Shown: positions 7,562-16,234, numbered from the stretch's first letter. The stretch: DNA of 61,833 bases from Mycolicibacterium cosmeticum (GCA_016197365.1 JACPVS010000015.1:1-61833); one strand, 5' to 3'. Made by a program: numbers and translations. Notes: a model not told the origin generated them from the letters alone.

Positions 7562-8674
7562 ATGCGGGTTGTCCAGGTCGCGAACTTCTATGGCCCACGG
7601 TCGGGGGGCCTGCGGACCGCGGTGGACCGGCTCGGCGCCGAATACTGCGCGGCAGGTCATGAGGTGTTCCTCGTCGTGCCCGGCGCGCACCGGGATCGGC
7701 AGGTGCTGCCGTCGGGAGTCGTACGGCTGTCGCTGCCCGCGGCGCTCATCCCGTTCACCGGTGGGTATCGCGCGGTGCTGCCCGGCCCCGTGACCGCGCT
7801 GCTGGCCGAACTGTCGCCGGATGCGCTGGAGGTATCGGACCGGCTGACCCTGCGGTCGCTGGGCCCATGGGGGAGGCGCCATGGCGTCGCCACCGTGATG
7901 ATCTCCCACGAACGGCTCGATCGCCTTGTCGGACAGGTTCTTCCGAGTCAGGCGGCCCGTGGGGTGGCCGATTTCGCGAACCGTCGCACCGCGTCGAACT
8001 ACGACGCCGTGGTGTGCACCACCGGCTTCGCCCGTGCGGAGTTCGACCGGATCGGCGCCCGCAATGTCGTCACCGTCCCGCTCGGCGTCGATCTGGAGCA
8101 GTTCCATCCGAACCGGCGCAGTGCGCAGGTGCGCGGTCAATGGGCCGCGCCGGAGCAGACCCTGTTGGTGCACTGCGGCAGGCTCTCGGTCGAGAAGCAC
8201 GCCCATCGCAGCATCGACACCCTTGTGGCGCTGCGTGATTCGGGTCTCGATGCGCGGCTGGTGGTGGTAGGGGAGGGTCCGCTCCGGGCCCGGCTGGAAC
8301 GGCAGGCTGCGGGGCTGGCGGTCGATTTCACCGGCTACATCGGCTGCCGTGACACGGTGGCGGGCATCCTGGCTTCTGCGGATGTGGCACTGGCACCCGG
8401 ACCCCACGAGACCTTCGGGCTCGCCGCGCTGGAGGCGTTGGCGTGCGGTACCCCGGCAGTCGTGTCGCGCACCTCGGCGCTGGCAGAAATCCTCACCGAG
8501 GACAGCGGCGCGACCGCGGACAACGATCCGGTGGCGATCGCCGACGCGGTGACGGGAGTCATCAGCCGTCCGGAACTGCTGCGCAGGCACAGCGCGCGAC
8601 GCCGCGCCGAGCAGTTCACCTGGCCGCGTTCGGCCGCGGGCATGCTCGACGCGCTGGGTGCGGCCGCCGGGTAG
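7562..8674 (+). CDS. mgtA: GDP-mannose-dependent alpha-mannosyltransferase MgtA-like (GT4)
   Basis: Cytoplasmic-face glycosyltransferase of 370 residues with two Rossmann domains. The N-terminal VANFYGPRSGGLRTAVDRLG and the C-terminal GPHETFGLAALEALACG (GT4 Ex7E motif) match Rv0557 of M. tuberculosis as I remember it. That enzyme, once called PimB, transfers mannose to a glucuronyl-diacylglycerol to begin a lipomannan-like glycolipid. The ATG at 7562 begins the conserved first strand. The DUF1275 gene begins 11 bp after its stop. Confidence 0.9.
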   Translation: MRVVQVANFYGPRSGGLRTAVDRLGAEYCAAGHEVFLVVPGAHRDRQVLPSGVVRLSLPAALIPFTGGYRAVLPGPVTALLAELSPDALEVSDRLTLRSLGPWGRRHGVATVMISHERLDRLVGQVLPSQAARGVADFANRRTASNYDAVVCTTGFARAEFDRIGARNVVTVPLGVDLEQFHPNRRSAQVRGQWAAPEQTLLVHCGRLSVEKHAHRSIDTLVALRDSGLDARLVVVGEGPLRARLERQAAGLAVDFTGYIGCRDTVAGILASADVALAPGPHETFGLAALEALACGTPAVVSRTSALAEILTEDSGATADNDPVAIADAVTGVISRPELLRRHSARRRAEQFTWPRSAAGMLDALGAAAG

Positions 8675-8684
8675 TTTTACGGCC

Positions 8685-9407
8685 ATGTCAGGCGGCACCG
8701 GAGGGCAGGAGCGTAGCGACCCGGGAGTTGTATCCGGTGTCGACGACACCGCACGTACCCGTACGTTGTGGTTCGCGCTGCTGCTCACCGTCACCAACGG
8801 GTTCCTGGACGCACACACGTACTACGCCCGCGGGCACGTGTTCGCCAACGTTCAGACCGGCAACGTCATCTTCTTCGCGCTGGACATCTCGGAGCAGCGC
8901 GTCGCCGCGGCGATGGCCCATGTGTGGCCGATCCTGGCCTTCATCGCGGGTGTGTCGGTGGCCGCGCACATCAAATCCGGTCGGGCGGAACGGTATATCC
9001 CGCACCCGCTGCGCTGGACGATGGGCGTCCAGGTGGTGGCGCTGGTGGTCATCGGATTCGTGCCGTCCTCGGTGCCGCACAGCTATGTCACCGTGCCGAT
9101 CTCGTTCCTGGCAGCCGTGCAGATCGGCCTGTTCCGCAACATCGGGGATCTGGCTTATCTGCCGGCGGCGACCACCGGCAACCTGATGCGCTTCGTCGAG
9201 TCGGGTTACGACGGGCTGGTCGACCGCAAACCGGGGGCATTGAAGGCGTGGGGGATCTACGCGGCGCTCATCGGGGCCTTCGCGGCGGGAGCGGTACTCG
9301 GCGCCGTGCTCAGCCGGGCCTGGGACGTGCACGCCATCTGGGTGGCCGCCGGGATTCTCGCCGTCACGTTGGTGCTGTTCATTGTCGATCGGGACGCGAT
9401 GCCGTGA
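8685..9407 (+). CDS. DUF1275 (YoaK-like) membrane protein
   Basis: Polytopic membrane protein of 240 residues with six or more hydrophobic segments. The family signature around TNGFLDAHTYYARGHVFANVQTGNV marks DUF1275, whose function is unknown. The ATG at 8685 is supported by TAGTTT at 8672-8677, seven nt upstream, a leaderless-type promoter whose first three bases are also the mgtA stop. A copy of the GAGCGTAGCGAC repeat lies inside the coding region and supplies residues 6-13 of a poorly conserved N-terminal tail. Confidence 0.82.
   Translation: MSGGTGGQERSDPGVVSGVDDTARTRTLWFALLLTVTNGFLDAHTYYARGHVFANVQTGNVIFFALDISEQRVAAAMAHVWPILAFIAGVSVAAHIKSGRAERYIPHPLRWTMGVQVVALVVIGFVPSSVPHSYVTVPISFLAAVQIGLFRNIGDLAYLPAATTGNLMRFVESGYDGLVDRKPGALKAWGIYAALIGAFAAGAVLGAVLSRAWDVHAIWVAAGILAVTLVLFIVDRDAMP
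8703..8726 (+). repeat. Dispersed GAGCGTAGCGAC element inside a coding region
   Basis: This copy is almost identical to the tandem units at 29956-30036, with T for A in the core. It is read in frame as part of the variable N-terminal tail of the DUF1275 protein, showing that the element can occupy coding sequence. Confidence 0.5.
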
Positions 9408-9421
9408 CATACGATCCACCG

Positions 9422-9817
9422 GTGAGACGTCGCGCTGCTTGTTACCTGCCGCTCCTGATCGCCGCGGGCCTCACCGGCGCGGGACCGGCTGCGGCCGCAC
9501 CCGACCAGCCGGGCTGCGCCTACACCCTCGCGCAACCGGTGGTGACCCAGGTGTCGGGCACGCCGATGGTGACCAGCGCGGTCACGGTCGCGGCATGCAA
9601 CCAGTCCAACTCGATGTTCCAGGTGGCCTGCCTGCAGGTGCAGGGTTCCGGCGTGGCGCCGCAATGCGCGTCGAAGGAGGGTCCGGTCGCCGCGGAGGTA
9701 TTCGCCCCGTACCGGCCCGGCGCGACCTATGTGGCCAGCGGTCGGGGCTGCTCGACGGCCGGCAGCCCGGCCTTCTCGGTGTGTAACTCCGTGGGGCCGG
9801 TGACCGTCACGTTGTGA
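9422..9817 (+). CDS. Small secreted cysteine-containing protein
   Basis: The 131-residue product begins with a clear signal peptide (RRR, hydrophobic stretch, cleavage after AAA near residue 26). The mature part has six cysteines (GCAYT, AACNQ, VACLQ, PQCAS, RGCST, VCNS), an even number that suggests three disulfides. Function unknown. The GTG at 9422 is chosen because TACGAT lies six nt upstream (leaderless type); a GTG at 9404 overlapping the preceding stop is the alternative. The last 91 bp overlap the end of the convergent regulator gene. Confidence 0.72.
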   Translation: MRRRAACYLPLLIAAGLTGAGPAAAAPDQPGCAYTLAQPVVTQVSGTPMVTSAVTVAACNQSNSMFQVACLQVQGSGVAPQCASKEGPVAAEVFAPYRPGATYVASGRGCSTAGSPAFSVCNSVGPVTVTL

Positions 9818-10326
9818 CGCGCCAGGTCCGGCAGGTCGGTGGGATCCCACCGGTATCCACATCCGCGGACGGTCCGCAAGGCCTCGGCGTAGCCGCCGAG
9901 TTTGGTGCGCAGGCGCCGGACATGGGTGTCCACCGTGCGGCCCGACATCTGAGGGTCGCGCCACACCTGCGCCATGAGCCGGCCCCGCGAGACCGGCTGA
10001 CCGTGGTGGTCGGCCAGATGCCGCAACAGGTCGAACTCCCGGCGGGTCAGCCGTAGCGGCACGCCGTCGACGCAGGCGTCGTTGCGGCCGATGACCAGTC
10101 CGTTCGGGGGCATCGGTGCGCCCGCACCGCTGGGCCGGGCCGCGCCGACCTGCGCGGGCCGAACCCGCACACCGGGGATCGAGCGGGCGATGATCCGGCC
10201 GTATTCGTCGGCGAGTTGAGCCGTGCGGAGCGGAAGCTCGACGAAGCCGGCCGGCACGTCGAACGTCAGCACCACCTGCACCGTGGCGCCGCGTTCGGCC
10301 TGCGGCGCGGACGCGGCTTGGTACAT
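9727..10326 (-). CDS. Winged helix-turn-helix regulator without receiver domain
   Basis: The 199-residue product has an OmpR/PhoB-type DNA-binding domain at about 85-160 (LTRREFDLLRHL, SGRTVDTHVRRLRTKLG, RTVRGCGYRWD) but no phosphoacceptor receiver domain. The N-terminal 70 residues (VQVVLTFDVPAGFVELPLRTA) are of a different, unrecognised type and may sense another signal. The C-terminal 40 residues beyond the wing are encoded in the 91-bp overlap with the convergent secreted-protein gene, and may be non-functional extension. DNA-binding call is firm; target and signal unknown. Confidence 0.8.
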   Translation of the reverse strand: MYQAASAPQAERGATVQVVLTFDVPAGFVELPLRTAQLADEYGRIIARSIPGVRVRPAQVGAARPSGAGAPMPPNGLVIGRNDACVDGVPLRLTRREFDLLRHLADHHGQPVSRGRLMAQVWRDPQMSGRTVDTHVRRLRTKLGGYAEALRTVRGCGYRWDPTDLPDLARHNVTVTGPTELHTEKAGLPAVEQPRPLAT

Positions 10327-10386
10327 CGTGACAATCTGTCCGCTGATCGGCGGCCCGTACAGGGTTTACCTCGCGATGTTCCCAAG

Positions 10387-11142
10387 TCAGAACGCGGGGA
10401 CCACCTGACCGGCGTACGCGGAGGCGATGAACTCCCGGGTCGACGCGCTGTTCAGGGCCGTCGCGAGCACACCCATGTCGGGGTCGTCCGCAGCGCCGGG
10501 CGCCGCCACCAGGTACTCGGCATAGGCCGGGTCGGCGCGGTCGCAGTGCAGGGCGGTGGAGGTGTCGACGTTCGATTCCATGGCCTGGTTGCCGAACAGG
10601 AACACCACGTCGAAATCCTCGCGCGCCGACGGCAACGTCCAACTGGTCAGTTCCTTGAACACCAGACCGCGCGGGTTGGCGCGCACATCGGCGACCGACG
10701 CCAGAGTCCCTGCCCCGGTGACGCATTCGATCAGACCCAACTGATCCAGCATCCGCAGTGACCGGTCGGCGTTGACCGGATCGGACGGCAGGGCCACCTC
10801 GGCGTAGTCGGCCACCGCGGCCACAGCGCCGAATCGCGTCGAGTACAGGCCGAACGGTTCAATGTGGACCGGTACCACCGGAACCAGTGCGTTACCGGTG
10901 CGCTCATTGAACTCCGAGAGAAACGGCAGGTACTGAAAGTAGTTGGCGTGTAGCCGTCCTGCGGCCAGCCAGTCGTTGGGTTCGTCGAACGAGTCGAAAA
11001 CCGTCACCTGAAGGTCGATCCCGTGGGCGGCGAGGTCCGCGCGGACGTTTTCCAGGATCTCGGCGTGCGGCACCGGCGTGGCGCCCACTCGCAGCGGGCG
11101 CAGACCCCTGGTGGCGAACGACCGGACCGAACTCGTCGACAT
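10387..11142 (-). CDS. NlpA/MetQ-like substrate-binding protein lacking a signal sequence
   Basis: The 251-residue product resembles the NlpA family of methionine-type ABC substrate-binding proteins (VGATPVPHAEILENV, HANYFQYLPFL, VALPSDPVNADRSLRML). Unlike normal members it has no signal peptide and no lipobox cysteine, and no MetN or MetI gene is adjacent. It may bind a ligand in the cytoplasm, or be a remnant. The ATG at 11142 has TAGTGT eight nt upstream, consistent with a leaderless start; an upstream GTG at 11178 would not add a signal peptide either. Confidence 0.8.
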   Translation of the reverse strand: MSTSSVRSFATRGLRPLRVGATPVPHAEILENVRADLAAHGIDLQVTVFDSFDEPNDWLAAGRLHANYFQYLPFLSEFNERTGNALVPVVPVHIEPFGLYSTRFGAVAAVADYAEVALPSDPVNADRSLRMLDQLGLIECVTGAGTLASVADVRANPRGLVFKELTSWTLPSAREDFDVVFLFGNQAMESNVDTSTALHCDRADPAYAEYLVAAPGAADDPDMGVLATALNSASTREFIASAYAGQVVPAF

Positions 11143-11267
11143 GGTCGGCAACACTACTGATGACGCGGGCGTTCGCAAGGCTCCGAATGTGTCGGATTGT
11201 TACGGCCTTTGACGCAGGGTGACCGTAGCCGTGGCCGCGACGGCGGCAGCCGCTTACGTTCTCGCGC

Positions 11268-12710
11268 ATGTCCGAAATCACTGCCCTACCTGAAGATCTC
11301 ACCGGGGCTGCGCCCGCCGAACGTAAACTGCGCGGCAATCTGGGTGTGGCGTCGATCGTGTTCATGGTGGTGGCCGCGGCCGCACCGCTGGGCGTCGTCG
11401 GCGGCGTCTTCCCGCTGGGGATCGCCAACGGCAACGGCGCCGGGTTCCCGGCGACCTTCATCGTCTCGACGGTCATCCTGCTGCTGTTCGCTGTCGGCTT
11501 CACGGCACTGACACCGTTCGTCGAGGAGGCAGGTGCCTTCTTCTCGTATATCCGTCATTCCCTTGGCTTCTCGGTCGGCATCGGTTTCGGCTTCCTGGCG
11601 CTGGTCAGCTACGTCGCCCTGGAGGCCGGGGTGTACGGCCTGCTCGGACCGGCCGGGGTCAGCGTCGTCTCACTGTTCGGCGGCCCCGCGATCCCGTGGT
11701 GGGCACTGGCGGCGATCGCGTTCGTGATCACGACGTTCCTGGGCTACCGCAACATCCAGTTGTCCAGCCGCGTGCTCGGTGTGCTGCTGACGGCTGAGAT
11801 CGCGGTCATCCTCGTCCTCGACCTGGTCATCGTCGCGCGTGGCGGCGGTGACGACGGGCTGTCCACCGGTGTCGTCAATCCCGCCACGGTGTTCTCCGGA
11901 TCGCTCGGAATCGGACTGCTGTTCGCGATGCTCAGCTACATCGGCTTCGAGGCCACGGCGATCTTCCGCGACGAGGCACGCGACCCGGAGCGCACCATTC
12001 CGCGCGCCACCTACGCCGCGCTGATCCTCATCGGGGCGTTCTACGCCGTCACCAGCTGGGCGCTGATCTCGGCGTGGGGCGATGACCAGGCCGTCGCCAA
12101 GGCAACGGATTCCGGGGGCACGTTCCTGTCCGACATCGCGCAGACCTACATCCGCACCGCGGGCAACGACATCATCACGGTGCTCTACTTCACCAGCCTG
12201 TTCGCCTGCATCCTGGCGTTCCACAACGTGGCCTCGCGCTATGTGTTCGCGCTGTCGCAGCACCGCGTGCTGCCGCAGTCGCTCGGTGTTGCGCACGCCG
12301 AACACGGGTCACCGCACAAGGCGTCGCTGTGGATTTCGGGCGTCGTCGCGATCAGCATCGCGGCGGCCGTGTTGTTCCAACTCGATCCAGTCACGCAGTT
12401 CTACACATGGTTCGCGGCGGCCACCACGGTCGGTTTCGTGGTGCTGCTGATCGCAACCAGCGTGGCGGTGCTGGTGTTCTTCGCACGTGACCGTCGCGGC
12501 CACTCGCAGTGGCGGGTGCGCATCGCGCCGGCGATCGGCCTGGCCGGACTCGTGGGCACGCTGGGGCTGATCCTGACGAACCTGGAGGGGCTGGCCACCT
12601 CGAATGCGTTGGGCTGGGGCATCATCGGTCTGCTGGTGGTGTCGTTCGTCGTGGGGGCTGTCATCGGCCGTCGGGTCAGGGACTCGGCAGGGGTCGTCGT
12701 GACTCCCTGA
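11268..12710 (+). CDS. APC superfamily amino acid permease
   Basis: Inner-membrane transporter of 480 residues with about twelve transmembrane segments. The helix-1 sequence MVVAAAAPLGVVGG and the GFEATAIFRDEARDPERTIPRAT loop after helix 6 are typical of APC amino acid/polyamine/organocation permeases. Substrate unknown, probably an amino acid or amine. The ATG at 11268 lies seven nt after TACGTT (11255-11260), a leaderless promoter pattern. It is divergent from the NlpA-like gene (125 bp between starts), which could hint at related substrates. Confidence 0.9.
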   Translation: MSEITALPEDLTGAAPAERKLRGNLGVASIVFMVVAAAAPLGVVGGVFPLGIANGNGAGFPATFIVSTVILLLFAVGFTALTPFVEEAGAFFSYIRHSLGFSVGIGFGFLALVSYVALEAGVYGLLGPAGVSVVSLFGGPAIPWWALAAIAFVITTFLGYRNIQLSSRVLGVLLTAEIAVILVLDLVIVARGGGDDGLSTGVVNPATVFSGSLGIGLLFAMLSYIGFEATAIFRDEARDPERTIPRATYAALILIGAFYAVTSWALISAWGDDQAVAKATDSGGTFLSDIAQTYIRTAGNDIITVLYFTSLFACILAFHNVASRYVFALSQHRVLPQSLGVAHAEHGSPHKASLWISGVVAISIAAAVLFQLDPVTQFYTWFAAATTVGFVVLLIATSVAVLVFFARDRRGHSQWRVRIAPAIGLAGLVGTLGLILTNLEGLATSNALGWGIIGLLVVSFVVGAVIGRRVRDSAGVVVTP

Positions 12711-12860
12711 CCCGGTTGCGGGTAACGCCGTCGCGGCGGGTGTCGATATCCCAGTAGGAATGGCGGCCGACCGGCAGTGACCTGCTCCGCCTTCGATCTG
12801 CCTGTCGCCTGATGCCGTCTTCCTGAAGGAAGAAGCACGCGACATGGTGGGGAGAGCACT

Positions 12861-13292
12861 GTGAAACTGGCCAAGATCGTGGCGAGCGCCTTGATCGTCA
12901 GCAGTCTGGGAATGGGCGGCGCAACCCTCGGGGGCGCGGTGGCGACGGCACAACCCGGAAACGGCAACGGGCATGGCAACGGGCACGACGACGGACATGG
13001 CGGACGTGGCAACGACTGCCGGCCGTGGTGCAACGGACCCGGATTCGACAAGCACTGGGACAAGGGTGTGTGGTGGGCCGACAACCGCCACGACTGGTGG
13101 GATGACCGTCAGGGACCGCCGCCCTGGGGTTGGGGCCCGCCGCCCCCGTTACAGTGGAACGGCGGCCCGCTCCCGCAGAACGTCAACTACTGGGGCTATA
13201 ACGCGAGCCCGGTGTGGGACAACGGCTTCCGCCAGTGGGGCATCTGGCTTTTCGGCCTGTGGATCCCGATCTTCGGGGTGGGCTTCAACTGA
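12861..13292 (+). CDS. Secreted Gly/His/Trp-rich protein with C-terminal GLWIP motif
   Basis: The 143-residue product has a signal peptide (about 1-30, ending ATA), a Gly/Asn/His/Asp-rich repeat region (about 33-50), a Trp/Pro-rich middle and a C-terminus WGIWLFGLWIPIFGVGFN. The protein at 45704 has the same plan and ends WGFWFLGLWIPL, so the two are paralogues. The Asp/His-rich segment could bind metal, and the aromatic end could contact the envelope; both are guesses. GTG start with GGGGAGAG upstream. Confidence 0.75.
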   Translation: MKLAKIVASALIVSSLGMGGATLGGAVATAQPGNGNGHGNGHDDGHGGRGNDCRPWCNGPGFDKHWDKGVWWADNRHDWWDDRQGPPPWGWGPPPPLQWNGGPLPQNVNYWGYNASPVWDNGFRQWGIWLFGLWIPIFGVGFN

Positions 13293-13332
13293 TCCGCCGA
13301 CGTGGCCGGGCCGCACGACATAGTTTGTGCAG

Positions 13333-14112
13333 ATGACCGATTGGAGCGGATCCGACTACATCGCGGTGAGTGGTCTGCAGCGCGCCATGATCGACGAGGC
13401 CCTCGGCGCGCTGTCCTTCCAACCGGGCGCCCGCGTGCTCGACATCGGCTGCGGTGACGGCTTTCTGACTCGGGCCATTGCCGGGCAGGTCGGCGGCGAC
13501 GGGCTGGCCGTCGGTGCCGACGTATCGCAGCGCATGATCGCCGCCGCGCACGGCTCCGGCGCGGTGAACGACGCCGGTCCCTGGTTCGTCGTCGCCGACG
13601 CCTTGGGCCTGCCAGTCAGTGGTGTGGATGCGGTGGTGTCCTTCAATGCGCTGCACTGGGTTCCGGCCCAGGGTGAGGCGCTGACCCAGATAGCCCGCGC
13701 ACTGCGCCCGGGCGGGACAGCGGTGATCCAGATGGTGTGTGCCGGTACGCGCCCCAGCATCGAGGAGACGGCGATGCGCATCACCGGGCAGCCGCGCTGG
13801 TCCCACTGGTTCGACGGATTCACCGCCCCCTTCGTGCACGTCGACCCCGACCGCTACGCCGAGCTGGCCGCTTCGGCCGGTCTGACCATCGACGAGCTCT
13901 CGGTGACCGAACGGGAGTGGGATTTCGGCAGTCGCTACACGTTCACCCGGTGGTGCGCCGTCGGGTCGACGGCCTGGACCGACCGTGTGCCGGCAGGCGA
14001 GCGTGACGATTTCGTCGACGACCAGGTGCGGGCCTATGAGCAGATCTCCGGACGGCCCGGCCTGTTCCTGTTCACCCAGATGCGGGCGCACCTGCACACG
14101 CAGAGTGCATGA
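13333..14112 (+). CDS. Class I SAM-dependent methyltransferase
   Basis: Cytoplasmic 259-residue methyltransferase of the methyltransferase-11 type. Motif I is VLDIGCGDGFL near residue 35, with DAVVSFNALHWV as the post-II region and LRPGGTAVIQM as motif III. The acceptor is unknown. The ATG at 13333 is preferred to GTG 13327: TAGTTT at 13321-13326 lies six nt before it, implying a leaderless transcript, and GTG 13327 would be at the position of transcription start or before it. Confidence 0.88.
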   Translation: MTDWSGSDYIAVSGLQRAMIDEALGALSFQPGARVLDIGCGDGFLTRAIAGQVGGDGLAVGADVSQRMIAAAHGSGAVNDAGPWFVVADALGLPVSGVDAVVSFNALHWVPAQGEALTQIARALRPGGTAVIQMVCAGTRPSIEETAMRITGQPRWSHWFDGFTAPFVHVDPDRYAELAASAGLTIDELSVTEREWDFGSRYTFTRWCAVGSTAWTDRVPAGERDDFVDDQVRAYEQISGRPGLFLFTQMRAHLHTQSA

Positions 14113-14131
14113 GCGCTCGCACAGACCCGCG

Positions 14132-14551
14132 TCAGCCCGTGCCGGTGGCCTCCGCTTCGGGAAGGTCGTGGCGGACCACCCGCACGTGACCGTGGGGAAG
14201 GCACGCCGCGTAGCCGTGGTACTTGCCGTACAACTCCCATGAGGTGTGCTGATCGTCGCTGTGGACGTCGATACCCTGGCCGCCGGAGAACCGCAGGTGC
14301 AGGCTGCCGTCGTCGTCCCAGTCGGCGTGGGTGCAGGTGGTTCCGGCGAAGTCGAAGAGCGGCTTCTGTTCGCGTCGCACCGCCAGCGGGTCGATCGAGA
14401 ACACCTCGTCGCGATCCCCGACGACGGGCGGCACCGTCAGCTCCATCGGCGCGGAGATGACGAGTTCGTTGTAATCCTCCAGGTTGAGCACCAGACCGTC
14501 GCGGAACATGATCCGCTGCAGGACGTGGCCCTGGATCCATTGTTCGGTCAT
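14132..14551 (-). CDS. Conserved hypothetical protein, DUF6188-like
   Basis: The 139-residue product has alternating beta strands (QRIMFRDGLVLNLEDYNELVIS, GSLHLRFSGGQGIDV) and ends in a TSWELYGKYHGYAACLPHG motif, resembling the DUF6188 family, for which I know no function. The ATG at 14551 begins four bp after the stop of the thioesterase gene, so the two are co-transcribed. Family assignment is moderate. Confidence 0.65.
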   Translation of the reverse strand: MTEQWIQGHVLQRIMFRDGLVLNLEDYNELVISAPMELTVPPVVGDRDEVFSIDPLAVRREQKPLFDFAGTTCTHADWDDDGSLHLRFSGGQGIDVHSDDQHTSWELYGKYHGYAACLPHGHVRVVRHDLPEAEATGTG

Positions 14552-14555
14552 CTCT

Positions 14556-15008
14556 TCACTGTGAGCGCCCGTCCGGCCGGACACAAGAGGTCAGGGCCTC
14601 GCGAAACGGGTCCGGGATGGCGCGTTTGGTCCAGTCGTCGGTCGACACCACGACGTAGGTGTTGCGACCTTGCACGGCGACCTGTTCGGCCTCGCCTGCG
14701 CCGGCCCGTAGGACGGTGAACGCGAGGGTGAAACTCGTGGTGCCGATCTGCTCGCGCCGCACTGCGACCCGCACGGCGTCGCGCCACCGCACCGAAGCCC
14801 GGTAGTCGATGTCGCTGTGCACCACCTTGAAATCGAACCCGCGGGCCATCAGCCCCTCGTAGTTCACCGGCAACCGGTCCAGGAACGCCGTGCACGCCTC
14901 GTCGAACCACGTCAGGTAGTGGCCGTTGAACACCACGCCCTGTTGATCGACCTCGGCGTAGCGGGGCACGATCGGCAACGAGAACGGCTGGTCGGTCGGT
15001 GAACTCAC
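14556..15008 (-). CDS. Acyl-CoA thioesterase, 4HBT hotdog fold
   Basis: Cytoplasmic 150-residue hotdog-fold enzyme of the YbgC/4-hydroxybenzoyl-CoA thioesterase type. The active-site region is RYAEVDQQGVVFNGHYLTWFDEA, where the aspartate lies in DQQGVVFNGHY; the following strand pattern (YRASVRWRD, SFTLAFTV) fits the fold. It releases free acids from CoA thioesters; chain specificity unknown. GTG start, 47 bp from the divergent threonine dehydratase. Confidence 0.88.
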   Translation of the reverse strand: MSSPTDQPFSLPIVPRYAEVDQQGVVFNGHYLTWFDEACTAFLDRLPVNYEGLMARGFDFKVVHSDIDYRASVRWRDAVRVAVRREQIGTTSFTLAFTVLRAGAGEAEQVAVQGRNTYVVVSTDDWTKRAIPDPFREALTSCVRPDGRSQ

Positions 15009-15055
15009 CCGCTCACCTTGCCCGACGCGGTGACGCCATGGAAGCGTGGTCGCCG

Positions 15056-16042
15056 ATGAGCACCCCGACCCTTGTCACCCTCGAAGACATCCGCGCCGCG
15101 GCGCAACGCCTGCGCGGCGGCATCGTGCGCACCCCGCTGGTCCCCGCCCCGTGGGGCGATCCGGACCGTCCGCTGTGGATCAAGCCGGAGAGCCTGCAGG
15201 TGATCGGCGCCTTCAAGGTGCGGGGCGCGCTCAATGCCGTCGGACGCATCGATGCGGCGGTCCGCGCGCGCGGTGTGGTGGCCTATTCGAGCGGCAACCA
15301 CGCCCAGGCCGTCGCCTATGCGGCAGCCACATTCGGCATCGCCGCGCATATCGTGATGCCGGCGGAGACGCCGGACATCAAGGTGCGTAAGACCCGCGCG
15401 CACGGCGCGGAGGTGGTGTTGTGCGGGGCAGGTGAGCGCGAAGCGGTGGCCGCCGAACTGGTCGAGCGCACCGGGGCGACGCTGGTTCCGCCGTTCGACC
15501 ACCCCGATGTCATCGCGGGACAGGGCACCGTCGGGTTGGAGATCGCCGAGGACATGCCCGATGTCGCCAATGTCCTCATCCCGGTCAGCGGGGGCGGGCT
15601 CGCCTCCGGCATCGGTACGGCCGTCAAAGCTCTGTGCCCGCAGGCGCAGATCTTCGGCGTGGAGCCCGAACTGGCCGCGGACACCGCCGCCGGTCTGCGG
15701 GCCGGCCACCGGGTGCCCATGCCGGTGGCCGAGCGCAACCGGACCATCGCCGACGGACTGCGGTCGGAGCCCTCGGAGCTGACCTTCGCCCATCTGCAGC
15801 GGGTTCTGACCGCGGTTCTCACCGTCTCCGAAGAAGAAATACGCGCCGCGGTAAGGGAATTGGCGTTCAAAGCCCAGCTGGTGAGTGAGCCGAGCGGAGC
15901 GGTGGCGCTCGCCGCCTACCGCCGGCACCCGCTGCCGCCGGGGCCCACCGTGATCATCCTGTCCGGCGGCAATGTCGAGCCAGCGTTGCTGCGGAAGATC
16001 CTGTTCGAAGGGTCAGCCGGCGCCGAAGACCAGGGGCACTGA
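15056..16042 (+). CDS. PLP-dependent threonine/serine dehydratase
   Basis: Cytoplasmic fold-type II PLP enzyme of 328 residues that deaminates threonine or serine to the 2-oxo acid. The PLP-binding lysine is in GAFKVRGA, the substrate loop is SSGNHAQAV and the phosphate-binding glycine loop is VSGGGLASG. There is no C-terminal ACT domain, so it resembles catabolic, not isoleucine-inhibited biosynthetic, forms. Start ATG 15056 begins at STPTLVTLEDI; ATG 15038 is also possible. The last 30 bp overlap the small convergent gene at 16013. Confidence 0.9.
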   Translation: MSTPTLVTLEDIRAAAQRLRGGIVRTPLVPAPWGDPDRPLWIKPESLQVIGAFKVRGALNAVGRIDAAVRARGVVAYSSGNHAQAVAYAAATFGIAAHIVMPAETPDIKVRKTRAHGAEVVLCGAGEREAVAAELVERTGATLVPPFDHPDVIAGQGTVGLEIAEDMPDVANVLIPVSGGGLASGIGTAVKALCPQAQIFGVEPELAADTAAGLRAGHRVPMPVAERNRTIADGLRSEPSELTFAHLQRVLTAVLTVSEEEIRAAVRELAFKAQLVSEPSGAVALAAYRRHPLPPGPTVIILSGGNVEPALLRKILFEGSAGAEDQGH

Positions 16043-16234
16043 CACGTCGCACCCTTGCTGGATGCAGTGCGTCCACGCGTCCTGTGCGGCAAGGGCTTTC
16101 AGTGTGCGCCGGACACCGGACCAGCCGCACGAACAGCTCGCGGTGGAATGCCCGACACCGCGGCGGTACACCGAGGCCAGGCCGGCACGCACTGCTGACC
16201 CCGTGGGGCGGAGATCGAGAATCGAAGCGCTCAC
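16013..16234 (-). CDS. Small cysteine-containing hypothetical protein
   Basis: A 73-residue protein with a compact CSCGW-x(16)-HC-x4-C pattern (CSCGWSGVRRTLKALAAQD followed by THCIQQGC), suggestive of a small metal site. I do not recognise a function. The GTG at 16234 is chosen because a near-perfect ribosome binding site AAAGGAGGT (16239-16247) lies four nt upstream, which strongly supports a real gene. It overlaps the end of threonine dehydratase by 30 bp. Confidence 0.6.
   Translation of the reverse strand: MSASILDLRPTGSAVRAGLASVYRRGVGHSTASCSCGWSGVRRTLKALAAQDAWTHCIQQGCDVSVPLVFGAG

Noticed and set aside
12819..12832. CTTCCTGAAGGAAG palindrome upstream of the first GLWIP gene
   Set aside because: A 2-nt loop cannot form a hairpin and no regulator is nearby; could be chance.
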